DNA of 64,000 nt from Arthrobotrys musiformis (GCA_036971715.1 JAVHJL010000012.1:372001-436000), one strand, 5' to 3'; shown: positions 1-11,647, numbered from the stretch's first letter. The notes: generated by a model not told the origin, from the letters alone. Numbers and translations: made by a program.

Positions 1-1911
1 CAAGAACCTATGGGCAGAGGCAGCTATGTACGCATGCCACGTCAGAAACAGAATACCCAGCGCCGCTATAAAAGACAACAGAACGCCCTATGAAAAGTTC
101 TACGGTACCAAACCAGACGTCACGAACCTACACCAGTGGGGTTCTAGGTGTTTTGTACACATACCTCTTAAGGATAGAAAGAAACTGGACGCAAAGGCTT
201 GGGAAGGTATCTTCCTAGGGGTGGAACATATCCACATCTATAGGGTATGGAATGGTCAGAGAATAGCTAGGGTCAGAGACATTAAGGTCCTGCCCATGGG
301 CCCCAGGTTCGAGGAAGTGAGGGAGGATGTTGTTAAACAAGACGAAGAATCCAACACTTACCACTCCCTCTCACCTGCGGACATTGAAATATATACAGCT
401 CTCAACGTATATAAGGCCACTGAAGACGAACCATCCTACCGCGAAGCCATGAATTCTCCAGAGGCACCTAAATGGTCCGAAGCCATTAGGGAAGAACTTA
501 CCAAGGTTGTGGAACATGGCGTCTGGGATACCGTAGATAAAAAGTCACTACCCCGTAAATCCACGCCTCTATACTACAAGTAGGTTCTCAAACGCAAAAG
601 GAACGAGAACGGTGACATTAGCCAGTATAAGACCAGAATAGTTGTCTGCGGTAATCACCAACAAAGAAAGGTAGACTACGACACAACCTACGCCCCAGTG
701 GTAAGGTACTCAACCGTTAGATATATCCTAACTACGTCTATCAGTTATAATCTAGACCAGGGTGACGCACCAACCGCTTTCTTTGGTACCAACAGTATAG
801 AACATGACATTTATATGGCTATACCGAAGGATTTATACAGACATAGAGATCTCTGCGAACGGTTAGGAGTTGTAGGAATCAATCAAAGCTCGAACCAAGG
901 CTCGAAGCCAGAAAACCAAGTTTTCAAGATATTGAAGTTATTTTATGGCCTCGAGCAGTCACCTCTTATATATTATACAATGGTACTGCGTGAATTGGTT
1001 GCTCTTGGCTTCAAACGCAGCGAGTATGATACCGGCCTATTCTATTACCCTGACGGGACTATCCTACTTGTGTTCGTGGACGATTCTGTCCTAATCACTA
1101 GGACCACTCAGGCCCAAAATGCCTGGAGGGTAAAACTGAAGAAGGCCCTAAACGTGGAATAAAAGAAACTCCACTACTTTCTGGGTACCCTGGAGCAAGA
1201 CGCCTATACCGAACGAATCATTAGCCGGTATTATCCCCAAGGGTTACACGCAGTTAAGACGCCCATGGCCAACATAAGCCTTACAAAGTCTGAAGAGTTG
1301 CCTACTTCAGACATAGAACGTTATAGGGCGCAACTAGGAGCCGCAAATTACCTAGCGGTGATAACGAGGCCAGATATAAGCTTTGCAGTGGCAGAGCTGG
1401 CGAAATACGCGTCGAATCCTAAAAATTCTCACCATGAACAGTTGAAACGACTGTTCGCTTATCTAAGTGGTACTTCCACCATGAAGCTGTCCTATGGTAT
1501 CCAGGGAACTACAGCAGGTATCCAGGGAACTACAGCATGTCTTGTGGACTACGTGGATGCCATTGGGGCGCCCAGAAACAGAAGTTAACCGCACAATTTA
1601 CCGCAAAAAGTGAATATATAGCCCTCGCCGGAGCAGTAAAAGAGGCGTTGTGGCTGAAGGGTTTACTTAGCCTCAAAACGGTACCAATCTACATAGACAG
1701 CAGTGCTGCTATGCAGATTGCGGTTACTAACCACTTCAACACCACCAACCGCTCCAAACATATAAACGTTCGGTACCACTTCCTGCGCGACCATATACAG
1801 AATGGCGACATTGAACTTAGGAAGGTGAAGGGCGCGGACAACTTGGCGGACATATTCACAAAACCCCTGAACGCGTACAGTTCACAAAGTTACGTGAAGG
1901 TATGGGGATGA
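1..1911 (+). pseudogene. Decayed Ty1/copia pol: integrase C-terminus, reverse transcriptase, RNase H
   Basis: This is the 3' part of a copia-type polyprotein that enters from the left edge. One frame (codons from 26) runs through the integrase tail, RT and the start of RNase H to 1588. RT landmarks are a DQGDAPTAFF segment, KLFYGLEQSP and a catalytic VFVDDSV at about 1072-1092 (family consensus YVDD). The frame is broken by TAG at 581-583 and TAA at 1160-1162. At the TAG the copia consensus has Trp (K-W-V), so TGG to TAG is likely. RNase H resumes in another frame at 1560-1911 with WGAQKQKLTAQFTAKSEY and ADIFTKPL, after loss of the DADW region. Dead element; the gag side lies outside the window. 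Confidence 0.93.
1496..1537 (+). repeat. Perfect 21-bp tandem duplication inside copia RNase H
   Basis: A 21-bp unit starting GGTATCCAGGGAACTACAGC occurs twice back to back. It adds seven codons (GIQGTTA repeated) just before the lost DADW region and fits a replication-slippage scar in a dead element. Confidence 0.9.
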
Positions 1912-2060
1912 AGCCTTAGGCGATGAAACAACCTAGGAAGGTAAGAAGGTACCCAGGTAGACAGGATATTCCAGAATGCGAACGTGAAGGATTTTATTTG
2001 TATGGGTATCACTGTTTTGTATACAGTTCGTCGCCTCGAAGGCACCAAACTGAGGGAGGA

Positions 2061-2320
2061 TGTTGAGGCAACCCATATAGATAGGAAGGTCGGAGATATG
2101 TAACCACCGACCTTAGGCCCGGTATCACCGGCCTATAACGCAGAGCCTGTGAGCCTACCAGGCCTGCCTACACGTGATGCCTACTATGTATATAAGAGAG
2201 CCCATTGAGGCCGTAGGATAGCCCACTATCGAATTCCATTATTCCACACCTCACACCTACGTTCTACGTATAACAAAGCCGATAAACCTAAACGACGATT
2301 TATTCATTAGCTATTCAATG
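2061..2320 (+). repeat. 3' LTR of the copia element (right end approximate)
   Basis: A purine-rich tract (GAGGGAGGA, 2052-2060) directly precedes TGTTGAGG, the usual TG start of an LTR, about 150 bp after the RNase H stop. A TATATAAG box lies at 2189-2196, as expected for an LTR promoter. The right boundary is uncertain because no second LTR is present for comparison; the end given is an estimate near a CA before the AT-rich flank. Confidence 0.65.
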
Positions 2321-2380
2321 TTCTCGTATTCGAATTTTTGACGATTGGGGTGTTATCGACTTCAATTACTCTTTATTCTC

Positions 2381-3295
2381 TTAGCACGGTTGAGACGCGA
2401 AAGGAGTAACCGTATCTTCTTCCTCCACTCTTTCCGAACAAAGCGTATCTATTTCTTCGATAACTTCAAAGGCGCTGCTGTCAGTTCCGCTAACAGGAGT
2501 TCCATCTGCTTTAAAGCGGAATGACTCGAAGTGTTGACCTTCTTCGAGATCACCTTTCTTCATGCCGACGGGGACGATATCGAGAGTAGTGTCATCGAGC
2601 ATGAGATATTTGTATTTTTTCTTTTGAGTTCGTTGAATGTAGCTTTCCAAAGCCTTTATTCTTTTTACTAGACTAGCGTTAGCTGCGTATGCATCGTCCC
2701 TTTCTTTTGAAGTCTGGTCAACGAATTTTAACGCTTCGTTCATCGAATTGTAAATACCCTTCTCGATTCGGTTCCTTTCCAAATCCACGTCATTCCGGGC
2801 ACGCAGTTCGGACATATCATCGTTTTCCTCGGTTTTGCCCTTCTGAGTCGAAATAGAAGACATCGATTTAAAGTCTGGATATTTTTCCGTATTTTTTTCA
2901 TTATCAAAACCTTCGAAGATTTCATTTTCGCTGTCAGTATCATTTCCCTCGGTCAAATAATCATTAGAGACGTCTACTGCAGGTTTTTTCAAATCAAGAG
3001 AGCCGATATTTTGATGCGCAGGTATCGCATTTCTTTCGACCTTAGGGGCTCTAGATTGGTATCTCGATTTACCTTCGTAATGACCGCCGGCAGGTATGCC
3101 GTTCTGGCAGTTTTGACCATCTCTGTGACAACGAAAACATTTCTCCATAGACGTCCCCTCCCAAAAAACGCATTCATAACCTTTTTTATTGGCAGCGTAT
3201 CCTTTTATGCATCGATCACAGGCTTTTTGCGCTCTGACACCCGATTGTAAAGACTGATTAGCCCAAGCTTGACGTTTATTATTGGGACTCGTCAT
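2381..3295 (-). CDS. Cys-rich (zinc-cluster-like) coiled-coil protein, hypothetical
   Basis: Single exon of about 304 aa. ATG at 3295 is chosen because upstream in-frame starts are non-ATG. Residues about 20-70 hold CDRC, a lone Cys, CFRC and a final Cys, like the Cys-rich modules of fungal nuclear proteins, though not the canonical Zn2Cys6 spacing. The middle is acidic and Ser-rich (NDTDSENE). A predicted coiled coil follows at about residues 195-240, ending in RTQKKKYKY. The C-terminus is acidic (VEEEDTV) before a TAA stop. No catalytic motif is visible. A nucleic-acid or chromatin role is inference only. It sits just downstream of the copia LTR with no sign of insertion into it. Confidence 0.8.
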   Translation of the reverse strand: MTSPNNKRQAWANQSLQSGVRAQKACDRCIKGYAANKKGYECVFWEGTSMEKCFRCHRDGQNCQNGIPAGGHYEGKSRYQSRAPKVERNAIPAHQNIGSLDLKKPAVDVSNDYLTEGNDTDSENEIFEGFDNEKNTEKYPDFKSMSSISTQKGKTEENDDMSELRARNDVDLERNRIEKGIYNSMNEALKFVDQTSKERDDAYAANASLVKRIKALESYIQRTQKKKYKYLMLDDTTLDIVPVGMKKGDLEEGQHFESFRFKADGTPVSGTDSSAFEVIEEIDTLCSERVEEEDTVTPFASQPC

Positions 3296-3364
3296 TTTGC
3301 TGATGTATAGTTTGTGGCAATGACGATTCTCAAAAACGAGAGAGAAAAAGTATTGATGTTGCAA

Positions 3365-3460
3365 AATTTGCCTAGACGGAAAAAATTTGCGTAGATGAAG
3401 ACTATTTGTCTAGATGAAGAGAATTTGTCTAGATGAGGAAACCCTGCCTAGATGAAAATG
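3365..3460. repeat. Short degenerate tandem repeat, TTTGTCTAGATGAAGA-like
   Basis: Four to five imperfect copies of a unit of about 20 bp containing (G/C)TAGATGAAGA or CTAGATGAGG lie immediately upstream of the 3295 start codon. They fall in the presumed promoter of the minus-strand gene and could hold repeated regulatory sites; no known motif is recognised. Confidence 0.7.
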
Positions 3461-5029
3461 TTCGGAGTGTGTGGAAGAGGTGAAGGTTCGGTGGGGTAGA
3501 TATGAATTCAAGCCGAGGGAATAATTATATAGGCAATGAGAGGGAGAAAGAAGGTTTCACGAACAGTACGGCTTCTATGCAACCGATGGGATTCAAAACG
3601 TTCCAACTATTTCACTATTTTTCTATCGATGAACTTCAAACTGTTCTAACCAGTCCATCACCGCATGCATCCCCGTAAATGCGAGTAGAACTTGCAAGAA
3701 TATTCCTCCGATCCAAAATATTCGTTCGCCGGCCGGTAACGCATGGAAACCGTTCAACAGTTAATATGCAAAACAGCGGTTAGCTAAGGGGTTTCGATCA
3801 GCTCTATAAAGTATACGAGACAAGTTAGGGGTAATGTTGAACTATGAAACAATAAAACCTGCGCCATCCAGGCAGAGCTTTCGAATTCCGTCGTTGGGAT
3901 AACGTCTCATGCTAGCTTTATAAAAATCGAATGATGGGCGACAGAAGGGGAAAGAACAGAGATCAATCCGTATAACATGTGAATGGAAGTCGATAGAACA
4001 TAATGCGGTTAAACATTTTGTATGTATATGCGCGTATGCGCCGTCATGTGCTTTGAATTACGCATATTGTAAACATGGTTTCCGGCTAGCAATATACAAT
4101 GTGAAAGCGAGATCGATTAAAATACATGCCAAGTTTATAATATTCTCACTCGTACGCGTGTACACCTTATCGATTAGTAAAATGCGATATTGTGATATGT
4201 TTGCAATTATGGGTAAGCTGATTCTCAAGATTACGATAGATTGAACTGCAAGATTGCGATCTTATGGTTATTTCGGTAAGCGGCTGGCGCTAATTTGCGT
4301 AAACTTGGAGCTAGCCAGCAGCCTGTAGTATACATGCATCAATGCGAGCACACGTCTACCGACGTAAGATGTGAGTTCGCCCGTATATATAAATAATGTA
4401 CGTGTCACTTGATCAGAGTTGAGGTCGCCGACTCGCCCGCCCCTCTTTGCGACAAGGTTGCCGGTCAGTCTTCAGCATCGCCAGCTCGCAACGATCCGTC
4501 TCTTCAACGGAATATATAATTCACCTCTTACGCTCCCAACCTCTCGCGGTAAACTTTCCGAATCATACACCACACGCATTCAAAGCAGTTATATATCGTT
4601 AGATAATAATCTCCCTAGAATTTTAGTCTTTGCAAGGTCTTCGGAATCTCTCAAAGCTGCATATACCAACGTCGTTTCTTCTTGTCGAATAGCATAGGAA
4701 AAGTATCTCGCCACCAACAAAACTTTCCTCTTCGATGTTTGCAGGAGGCCCCATTCCGCTCTGGTAACAGAAATAATAGAATTCAGCCCCACTCCCATCG
4801 ATTTTCGCAAAAAGTTTAATTGTATGACGTCTATTATTGAATTTAAGGCATGCGAATCACAAAAACGATGGGTTATTTGCTTTCCGACCCGCGATATAAG
4901 AACCCCCACGAATCAGCAATAGACCGATCCGATCCGATCCTCGTTAGTATCGATGCGGACATCGAAATGGTAGACGGTATTTGATTCTGCCTTGTATCAG
5001 ATGACCTCAATAACTATCAGGCTCCGGGT
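3461..5029. other. Intergenic, no supported gene
   Basis: AT-rich, with scattered short open frames on both strands. A minus-strand frame of about 106 codons at 4589-4909 and a plus-strand frame at 4419-4697 overlap each other; neither has an ATG, homology or splice context I can support. Confidence 0.6.
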
Positions 5030-5638
5030 CTAGCCTTGGTGTTCAGGGTTTAATTTGTGATAAATCATCCTGGTCCTACTAGATGCAATTGTACTTTTCC
5101 AGTCTTTTGGGCGGTAGATCCTTCGTTTCGACCTTGAGGTCCTAGACATGTTAATACAGCTTAAGGTCAGAAATCCAAAATACAGTCTGAGGCGGACCCT
5201 CTCTCTTTGGGTTGGTTCGGTAATATCATACATCATTGAGGGATACTGGTTATCACGACGTCCATCAAAAAAAGGAGGCTGAATGGCGATTTTTGGAAGG
5301 GAGAGTATTAGGGTGACTATGATCGAGTATAGCATCGAGTAGATCTTGATAAGTGACGCCCCGGAGCAGCCAAGTCTCGCCACCAAGATGGACAATTTCT
5401 ATTGCAGCTGACACTATGGGTTGAAAAGGAGATGAAGCGATGCCAAATTAGTCGAGACAGGAGCCCATATGCATACCTCGACGAAGATTGTCCAGCACGC
5501 ACAAGCCGAAAAGAAAAGCAAAAAAGTCACAAATTCCAATCTAGCGAGATTCCACCCAAAGTTGTCTCGGCGCCAGGGCAACCTTAAAGCGTCTTCACAC
5601 CAGGTAACCACGTAGTTCGAAGCACGAGTCTGTTGCAT
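5030..5638 (-). pseudogene. Candidate membrane protein frame interrupted by two TAG codons
   Basis: From ATG 5638 one minus-strand frame runs to 5030 with in-frame TAG at 5416-5414 and 5401-5399. Two hydrophobic stretches appear (about residues 35-60 and 100-115) and the C-terminus is basic (SRTSRSKRR). The reading is weak: another frame across 5280-5410 also looks codon-like, so part of this could be a different exon. It is listed because the interruptions match the TAG-only pattern seen in better genes of this window. Confidence 0.3.
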
Positions 5639-6211
5639 GCATCTCAGACTAGTCTCTGCCTACTGTGTAGTGTCGACGTGTTCCGCTGGCGGGGCATTCT
5701 GTATTTTCATTGGCTATACAAAGCACGATGTGATCAAGCTTGCATGATGCATGAAAGAAGCAAATTCGCATAAAGGGTCATGTGTGCATGTCTCCGTACA
5801 TGTACTGAAATTGAGGTGGTCTCACTTCGAATAAGCAAAAAAGTTCCAAGTTCCAAGTCATAAATGACATATCATTTTAGAGGTAGGCTAGGTATTCGCA
5901 CACCCATGAAAAGTGGCGTTTTAATACACACCCATGCTATCGTCCAGATCTGGATTTCTGGTTTGAGAGTAATTCGATACTCTGTATTCTCAGCCGGGCA
6001 TAGGAATATTTTTAGAGTCATCTTTTATTGAGGGGAATTGCTTTTATTCCCTTGGTGTGGTGTGGATTAGGTCTCCCTAGAAAACTCGTGCACTGCTAGT
6101 CGGATATCATGTGTTGTTGTTGTGATAAATATGCCAAGCTTAAGATGGCATCATGTGAAATACTAACTTAGAATAACCCTTCCAATCCTCATCGCGAATC
6201 CCTAAGCCAAA
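5639..6211. other. Intergenic, upstream region of the SUZ12-like gene
   Basis: No coding frame is supported. The last 200 bp before ATG 6212 are the likely promoter and 5' leader; no clear TATA box or repeated motif was seen. Confidence 0.6.
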
Positions 6212-8411
6212 ATGAGGAGAAAGAATGAACCGACCTACCCCCGCGCCGGATCGATGAGATCTCGAACCTCCGGGACCCAGAACACTGCTGGGACCAGACT
6301 TCGAGTATCGACTTCGCTGCTCAACAACAACAACAACAACACCACCAACGGCTATCAGCCTCGCTCTGCCAGCGGTAATAACAATAACAACACTAATACT
6401 GCGTTTCCATCGAATTTCTTACCGCCACTTACGCTGCCTGATGCGTACCGAGGCAATCTACTCCTATACAACTTTTTTGCGAAATACGCGCAAAAGGTAT
6501 TTTTGGAGAGGAATATATCTAGAATTCTAAATGACCAGGCAAGGTTGTTGAAGGCAGAGAATGAAGGGAGGAGGGTGAGCAGGAGGTACTGGAATAGAGA
6601 TGGGAGGACTAGGAAGATGAGTGAAATTGTGAGAAGATTGGGGGTTTTCCCGGAGTTTGATGATGACATTGTGTTTGGGGTGAATGTTGAGGTTGTCAGG
6701 TAACAGTTGCATTCACATCGAAGTTTACACTGGGATATACTAATGAATTTCGTAGCGGGCTTCCGAAGGGCTGGATTTACCATGATTCATGCGAATGCGA
6801 GATAAGATTATTTGCAATGCCATCGACTAGCTTAGGTTCTTGGAAGGCTAGTTCCCGGTCTAGGCCGCAGGAGAAGGGACAGGGCTGGCGCGAGCTACTA
6901 CGCACGACGGAAACGGTCAAGGTCAATGTCTCAAGAACCGATTCGGATACTACGGATCAACAGGTGTTTGGCACAGAGCGGCCTTTTATAATCCCGCTAT
7001 CATCATTTGCGATTGAAGATGTCGATGGGAAAAGGTTTGCCTCTTCGGGATATGAAGTACGCTGTCGGATTGGGTTAGGAGGGGATATGGGAGGGGAAGG
7101 AGGTTATTATGAAGCTTGTTTACGACTTGATGAAAACTTGGTTTGCAATGATGGATTAGATAAAGGGGTTGCGACGACGGTAAAGACTGGTAGGAGTGAT
7201 CTAGATTCTGACTCGGAGACCCCAAAACTCAAGATCGGCCTCGGTTGGAATAAAAGTATCAACTACCGGATTGTCAAAAATGACGGAGAGAAGAGGAAGA
7301 AGAAGAAGGAACAGCAGCAGCAACGTATGCCGAATACGAACTTACCTTCTAAGTGTCACAAACAGATCTATATCGACTATACCTTCCGCAACTACGTAAA
7401 AAACTTCGACGGCAGGGATGCGCATAAGAATTCCTATACCTCGACGGTAAATTCGAACAACAAGCTCTACGTGTTCAAATACCAGGGGAATGCGTATGCT
7501 TGTGTTATATGCCAAAATACCACATTCCAGAGTCTTGATAGGTTGAGGTTCCATCTTTTGCATATCCACACGTACTTCACGTGTTCCTTGGAGGCATACG
7601 ATAAGCACAAGGATCACGTAAAGATTCTGGTGGAACCCGCTGTTGAAGAGGGTAGAGGGTTCTCACAGCCTCTCGGGATCAATGATAGAAAATTTTTGTG
7701 GATTAGGCCGAAGGGGTTGGGAGATAGGGCGTTTAATCTGGAGGAGTATTTGAAGGGCGATACGGCGTGGGCTAGAGGAGTTGCAGTGCCGGAGGCGGAG
7801 AGGAAGTTGATGAATGCGCCTGGGAGGATGTTGAAGAAGATGCAGATTGTGCCGGAGTTAAGTTTTGGGATCGCGAAGAAGGAGAAGAGGAGGTGCGTTG
7901 TCGCTGGGAGGGAAGATGGGAAAGGCTATGTGAGGTTTTTGACGGGGGAGAGTGTGGTGGCTGGGGACGAGGTTAGTGAGAGTGGGGACGAGATTGATGA
8001 GGGGTGGGTAGCGGCGAAAGTTAATGAGGTATGTACTGGTACTTATTTTTGGGGAATGACGAAGTGGGGCGGCGGGGAAGCTAATTGCGTCGGTAGAAAA
8101 TTGATGCCTCGTGTTTCTCCTCTGCTGGACGAGAGTTTTTGAAGCTGTGGGGCGGCCATGTATCTGTTGAGGGGTAGGTATTTCTTGTTGCCGATGATTC
8201 TTGACTGGTTACTGACTGCAGAGGTAGACCACGGAGTAATCACCATTTACACGACTGTTTGATACGGTTTTGTCGGCAGAACAAGGAGGCCTTAAAGTTG
8301 CCTTCCCTTCGGCTGGAGTTCGATAAGTTCATGGCTGCGCTGAAGTTGAGGGGGCAAGTTGATCAGGTGCTTGTAAAGGAGTGTAAGCGGGTATTGGACT
8401 CAATACTGTAG
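6212..8411 (+). CDS. SUZ12-like Polycomb protein (C2H2 finger plus VEFS-box), PRC2 subunit
   Basis: Four exons assembled by phase: 6212-6699, 6756-8028, 8097-8173 and 8222-8411, giving 675 aa. All introns are GT-AG; intron 1 has CTAAT before the acceptor. A single C2H2 finger lies at about residues 410-435 (YACVICQ...HLLHIHTYF). The C-terminus from about residue 565 reads DEIDEGWVAAKVNEK, then EFLKLWGGHVSVEG, then HDCLIRFCRQNKEALKL and KECKRVLDSIL, colinear with the VEFS-box of Drosophila Su(z)12 and human SUZ12. SUZ12 is a core PRC2 subunit needed for H3K27 methylation in the nucleus. The N-terminus is low complexity with an Asn run from CAA repeats. Start 6212 is the first ATG of the exon 1 frame. 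No break was seen. A TAG stop is followed by AT-rich 3' flank. Confidence 0.9.
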
Positions 8412-8900
8412 TTTTATTATTTATTATTGGAGTTTAGGAGGAGATATTCTTTAGCATAGATGGCGGATAGTTTAGTATATAATATTATCTTGACTATTAT
8501 TATTTCTCCCATTTACATTTTATTAAATATTTTCTTAAACAATTGGATATTATACAGTAGTATAAATGTATAGATTTATTGTTATTTTGTGAAGGACTGC
8601 AAGGAGCACCGGCCGGACAGGAAGATCATCTTCCCACCAAAGGTCGGATGTCGGTCGTGTGGTATACCTTGCGAGCGGTGCCCTAGGAGAACCTGCCTAT
8701 ACGCCGCAACCTGCCGCCGTGCCATTTATCAAGCGGCGTTTGGGGATGCATCTACCAAAAAGACCCTGTAGAAATAGTTCGCCGGAGAGTTGACAGGAGG
8801 GGACAGAAAGTGACTCGAGGGGTCCAACCGCCGCTATACGAACGCGTGGAGGCTGCTACAGGCGTTAGATAGGCTACAGCTATTATCCCTCAATTTGACA
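8412..8900. other. AT-rich 3' flank and a short Cys-rich frame
   Basis: 8412-8588 is strongly AT-rich and is the likely 3' UTR and terminator region of the SUZ12-like gene. At 8589-8771 a plus-strand open frame of 60 codons contains CRSCGIPCERCPRRTC, an eight-Cys-like cluster with higher GC than its surroundings. It lacks an ATG and may be the last exon of a lost gene or element; no family assigned. Confidence 0.4.
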
Positions 8901-9044
8901 TAAATTAAGGGAATTTATATAGGGACCCCCTCATAAAAATTAAAGAGAGCCCCTTACTGAAAATCCTTGAGAACTTTCGATTCTTGAGTTTTGTAGCCGA
9001 AAAAAGTTACGTGACTCACATCTATTTACTTAGTAGGCTGGAAC

Positions 9045-9096
<52 letters not shown>

Positions 9097-9382
9097 AAAG
9101 GCAGGCAAGTAGAGCAGAACCTGCGCCGGAACCTAGGCTGGCGGGCAGGCAGGCAGGTAGGCAGGGCAGAACCTGCGCCGGAACCAGTGCCGGAACTTAG
9201 GTTGGTCGGCAGGTAGGCTGGAACATAACAAAAAAATTTTTTTTTATAATCACGTGACTATATTGATGTCAAAAACCAATGCCTGTGAATAAATCCATAA
9301 ATAATAACTTGAAAGGGTTAGGAAATTTTGGTGGGGTTCCCTATATCCGATAAGGGGGTCCCCATATAAATTCCCTAAATTA
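8901..9382. mobile_element. MITE-like element with 31-bp terminal inverted repeats
   Basis: Left end 8901-8931 (TAAATTAAGGGAATTTATAT...) and right end 9352-9382 (...ATATAAATTCCCTAAATTAA) are inverted repeats with about three mismatches over 31 bp. A second inner match, CACGTGAC-like, occurs near 9010 and 9253. The interior has no transposase and carries an AGGC tetranucleotide expansion. This is the structure of a nonautonomous DNA element of about 480 bp. No certain target-site duplication was found, so the exact superfamily is unknown. Confidence 0.75.
9045..9172 (+). repeat. (AGGC)n tetranucleotide repeat array
   Basis: More than a dozen uninterrupted GGCA/AGGC units lie at about 9047-9100, followed by degenerate copies mixed with GAACCTGCGCCGGAACC, which itself recurs. 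Simple repeat inside the MITE-like element. Confidence 0.9.
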
Positions 9383-9647
9383 ATTCTCAACACGATTTCA
9401 CGGCAAAATGCAACACAATGAATTACTACTCGGTTCACCCTATCACCTCCCGGTAGAGGTATGACGAAATCACTGTACGATGGAGCTCTAATGAGGGTGA
9501 ACGAATTTGGTTGAATTGCGATAGTAACATGAAAAAGACAGGGAGACCTTCACATCGAAGGCCGCTTAATTTAGTTACAGAAAACAACGCAAAATAATTT
9601 TCCTCTCCCAAGCAAATTCCCCAGGTCAAATAGACCAGTGGTCTTAG

Positions 9648-10358
9648 TACGGCAACGCATACGACCAACCAGAGTCTTATAATGTTTTTCAAAAAGTTTT
9701 GGGGTTTTTGATCAAACGCATTTTATCAGAACATAAAAATTTAGAAATAATAATAATTTTATGTGCTTGTCGTCTTACCGACCTTTCTACAGACCCTACA
9801 GCTTATATATAAGCCCATAGTAGGCCCCTGGTAGGCCTGTAGTTAGCCCATAGTAGGCCTGTAGTTAGCCCATAGTAGGCCTGTATGTAAGGCAGGAGGC
9901 AGGCCGGTAAATAGGCTGGTGGGTAGGCTGGTGGGCCGGTGGGCAGGCCGGTGAGCAGGTAGGGCGGTAGGCTGGCGACTTCAGGTTTGCAGGCGTTGCC
10001 CCACGAACCCAACCAAATTGCAACCAGTCTCGTAACCAAACTGAGTTGGGGCAGCTGGCTATAACCACCTACCAAAACTTAACAGCCAACACGAAATCGC
10101 GCCGCCACCTTCCCGCCAGCCTAGGCCTACCGGCCTACCTACGGCCTACCTTCTGGCCTAACTACCTCCTGGCCTAGATTCCGGCCTACTACCTACCTAT
10201 TAATCTGCCTGCCTGCCTGCCTGTCTACCTAGGTACTTAAGCCTGCGGGCCTATAAATTCTGGATTTTTGTGTTTTGATAAAATGCGTTTGATCAAAAAC
10301 CCCAAAACTTTTTGAAAAACATTATGAGACTCTGGTTGGTCGTTATGCGTTGCCGTAT
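9648..10358. repeat. Inverted repeat with arms of about 95 bp around a tandem-repeat core
   Basis: Left arm about 9648-9740 and right arm about 10262-10358 are reverse complements at roughly 90 percent. Both contain ATCAAACGCATTTTATC and CCAACCAGAGTCT. The core has three copies of a unit of about 24 bp (CCCATAGTAGGCCTGTAGTTAG) near 9822-9885, then GGC-rich stretches in opposite polarities. The right arm overlaps the start of the MULE transposase frame, so the left arm is an inverted stray copy of the same element end. Long open frames in the core are repeat artefacts. Confidence 0.8.
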
Positions 10359-11647
10359 CCTCTTCTTCATATTATTGGTATGACGCCCTTTAATACAACA
10401 TTTACGATCTCATACTGTTTCATTTTTCGGGAAACAACTCCAGATTACCAATGGGCTTTAGAACAGTAAAAGTCCATTTTTGGCTTTATTCCTTCGGTAA
10501 TTGCCATGGATAACGACGAAGCTCATATACGTGCAATTGAGGACGTTTATCCTTTTTCTAAAAACATTATCTACTGTATATCTAGCATATACAGAAAAAT
10601 CTAAGTGCTCCGAGACTTTTGCAACGAAAGAAGATGCAATAAGTTTTCAAACTGAATGAAGGGATCTAACCCAAGCTCCCAACAAAGCCGAATTTGATAA
10701 AATATGGGACTCAATGCAAGCAAAATGGAGAACTAATAATGAAGAAGGGGCGGAAATCATAGCCTATGTTAAAAAAACAATAAATCCCTCTTCAACTTTA
10801 ATGGGCTAACTACGAAACAATGAAATATCCGTATTTTGGAAATGCTGTTACTTCCAAAAATGAGGGTAGTCATGCCACTTTGAAAAAGCAATTGAACTCT
10901 GCCACTCATGATATCCTAGAGTTCATAGAATGCGTTATGAATCTTCTGAAGACTCAATTTTCAGAACATCAACTTCTTTTAGGAAAGGGACATATTCAAG
11001 TTAAATACACTCTCATGAATCCCCTTTTTAAGCCAGTCCTTAAGAACATATCACAATATGCTCTCAATATCGCTCTTCAACAGTACCAAACAGCACTTAA
11101 AGTAGAGGGGGGCCTTTTACCACAGAAACCATGTTCTTAATTTCATTCCGTGGCTCTTGGAATTCCATGCAGGCACCTTATTATGAAACGACATATTAAG
11201 GCCAAAAACTCCAATCCCCCATCCCAGGCTATCCTACTTCAGAACGACTTTCACTGACATTAGTAAATTACCGACCAAAAAAGTTGCGTCACAGAAAATA
11301 CCTCTATTAATGCTGCACAGGCTATTCTACAAGGTTTAATGAATCAGATTCAGAAATCATTCACCAATTTTAAGGGAAGTAGACAGACTTCAACTTCAAC
11401 CCAAATTCAAGAACTTGCTAGCAGCGCACATGGCCCGTCAATCCTATCACCCAGAAAGGCGGTTACAAAGGGTAGACCTCAAGGCGCCACCGAAAAGTTG
11501 ACACGAAAGGCCAAACTGATGAGATCCACGAAACGCCAGCCATCTAGATTTGAGTATGCTACTGAATCTAGAACCACAGAACCTGTGAAGCAGTGTAAAT
11601 GTGGGAATTACCGTGTTTTAGGTCATGATAGGCGCCATTGTCCTTAA
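10322..11647 (+). pseudogene. Dead MULE/FAR1-type transposase
   Basis: The first block (10322-10600) reads YALPYPLLHIIGMTPFNTTF, then ETTPDYQWALEQ and AMDNDEAH, matching the core of fungal MULE transposases, where the second catalytic Asp lies in the TD/MDN segment. After frame changes, 10800-11140 has FGNAVTSKNEGSHATLKKQL, which contains the conserved catalytic Glu region. It continues with a CS-x-HSVALGIPCRHLI SWIM-like segment to 11647, where CKCGNYRVLGHDRRHC forms a CCHC-type knuckle. TAA, TGA and TAG all interrupt it. The internal TGA/TAG/TAA run near 11263 shows long decay. Inactive. Confidence 0.88.

Noticed and set aside
9803..10075. Pro/Tyr-rich open frames on the minus strand (GLPTGPPAYPPAYLPACL-like)
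   Set aside because: They come entirely from the GGCAGG/TAGGCCTG repeat core and have no start context.
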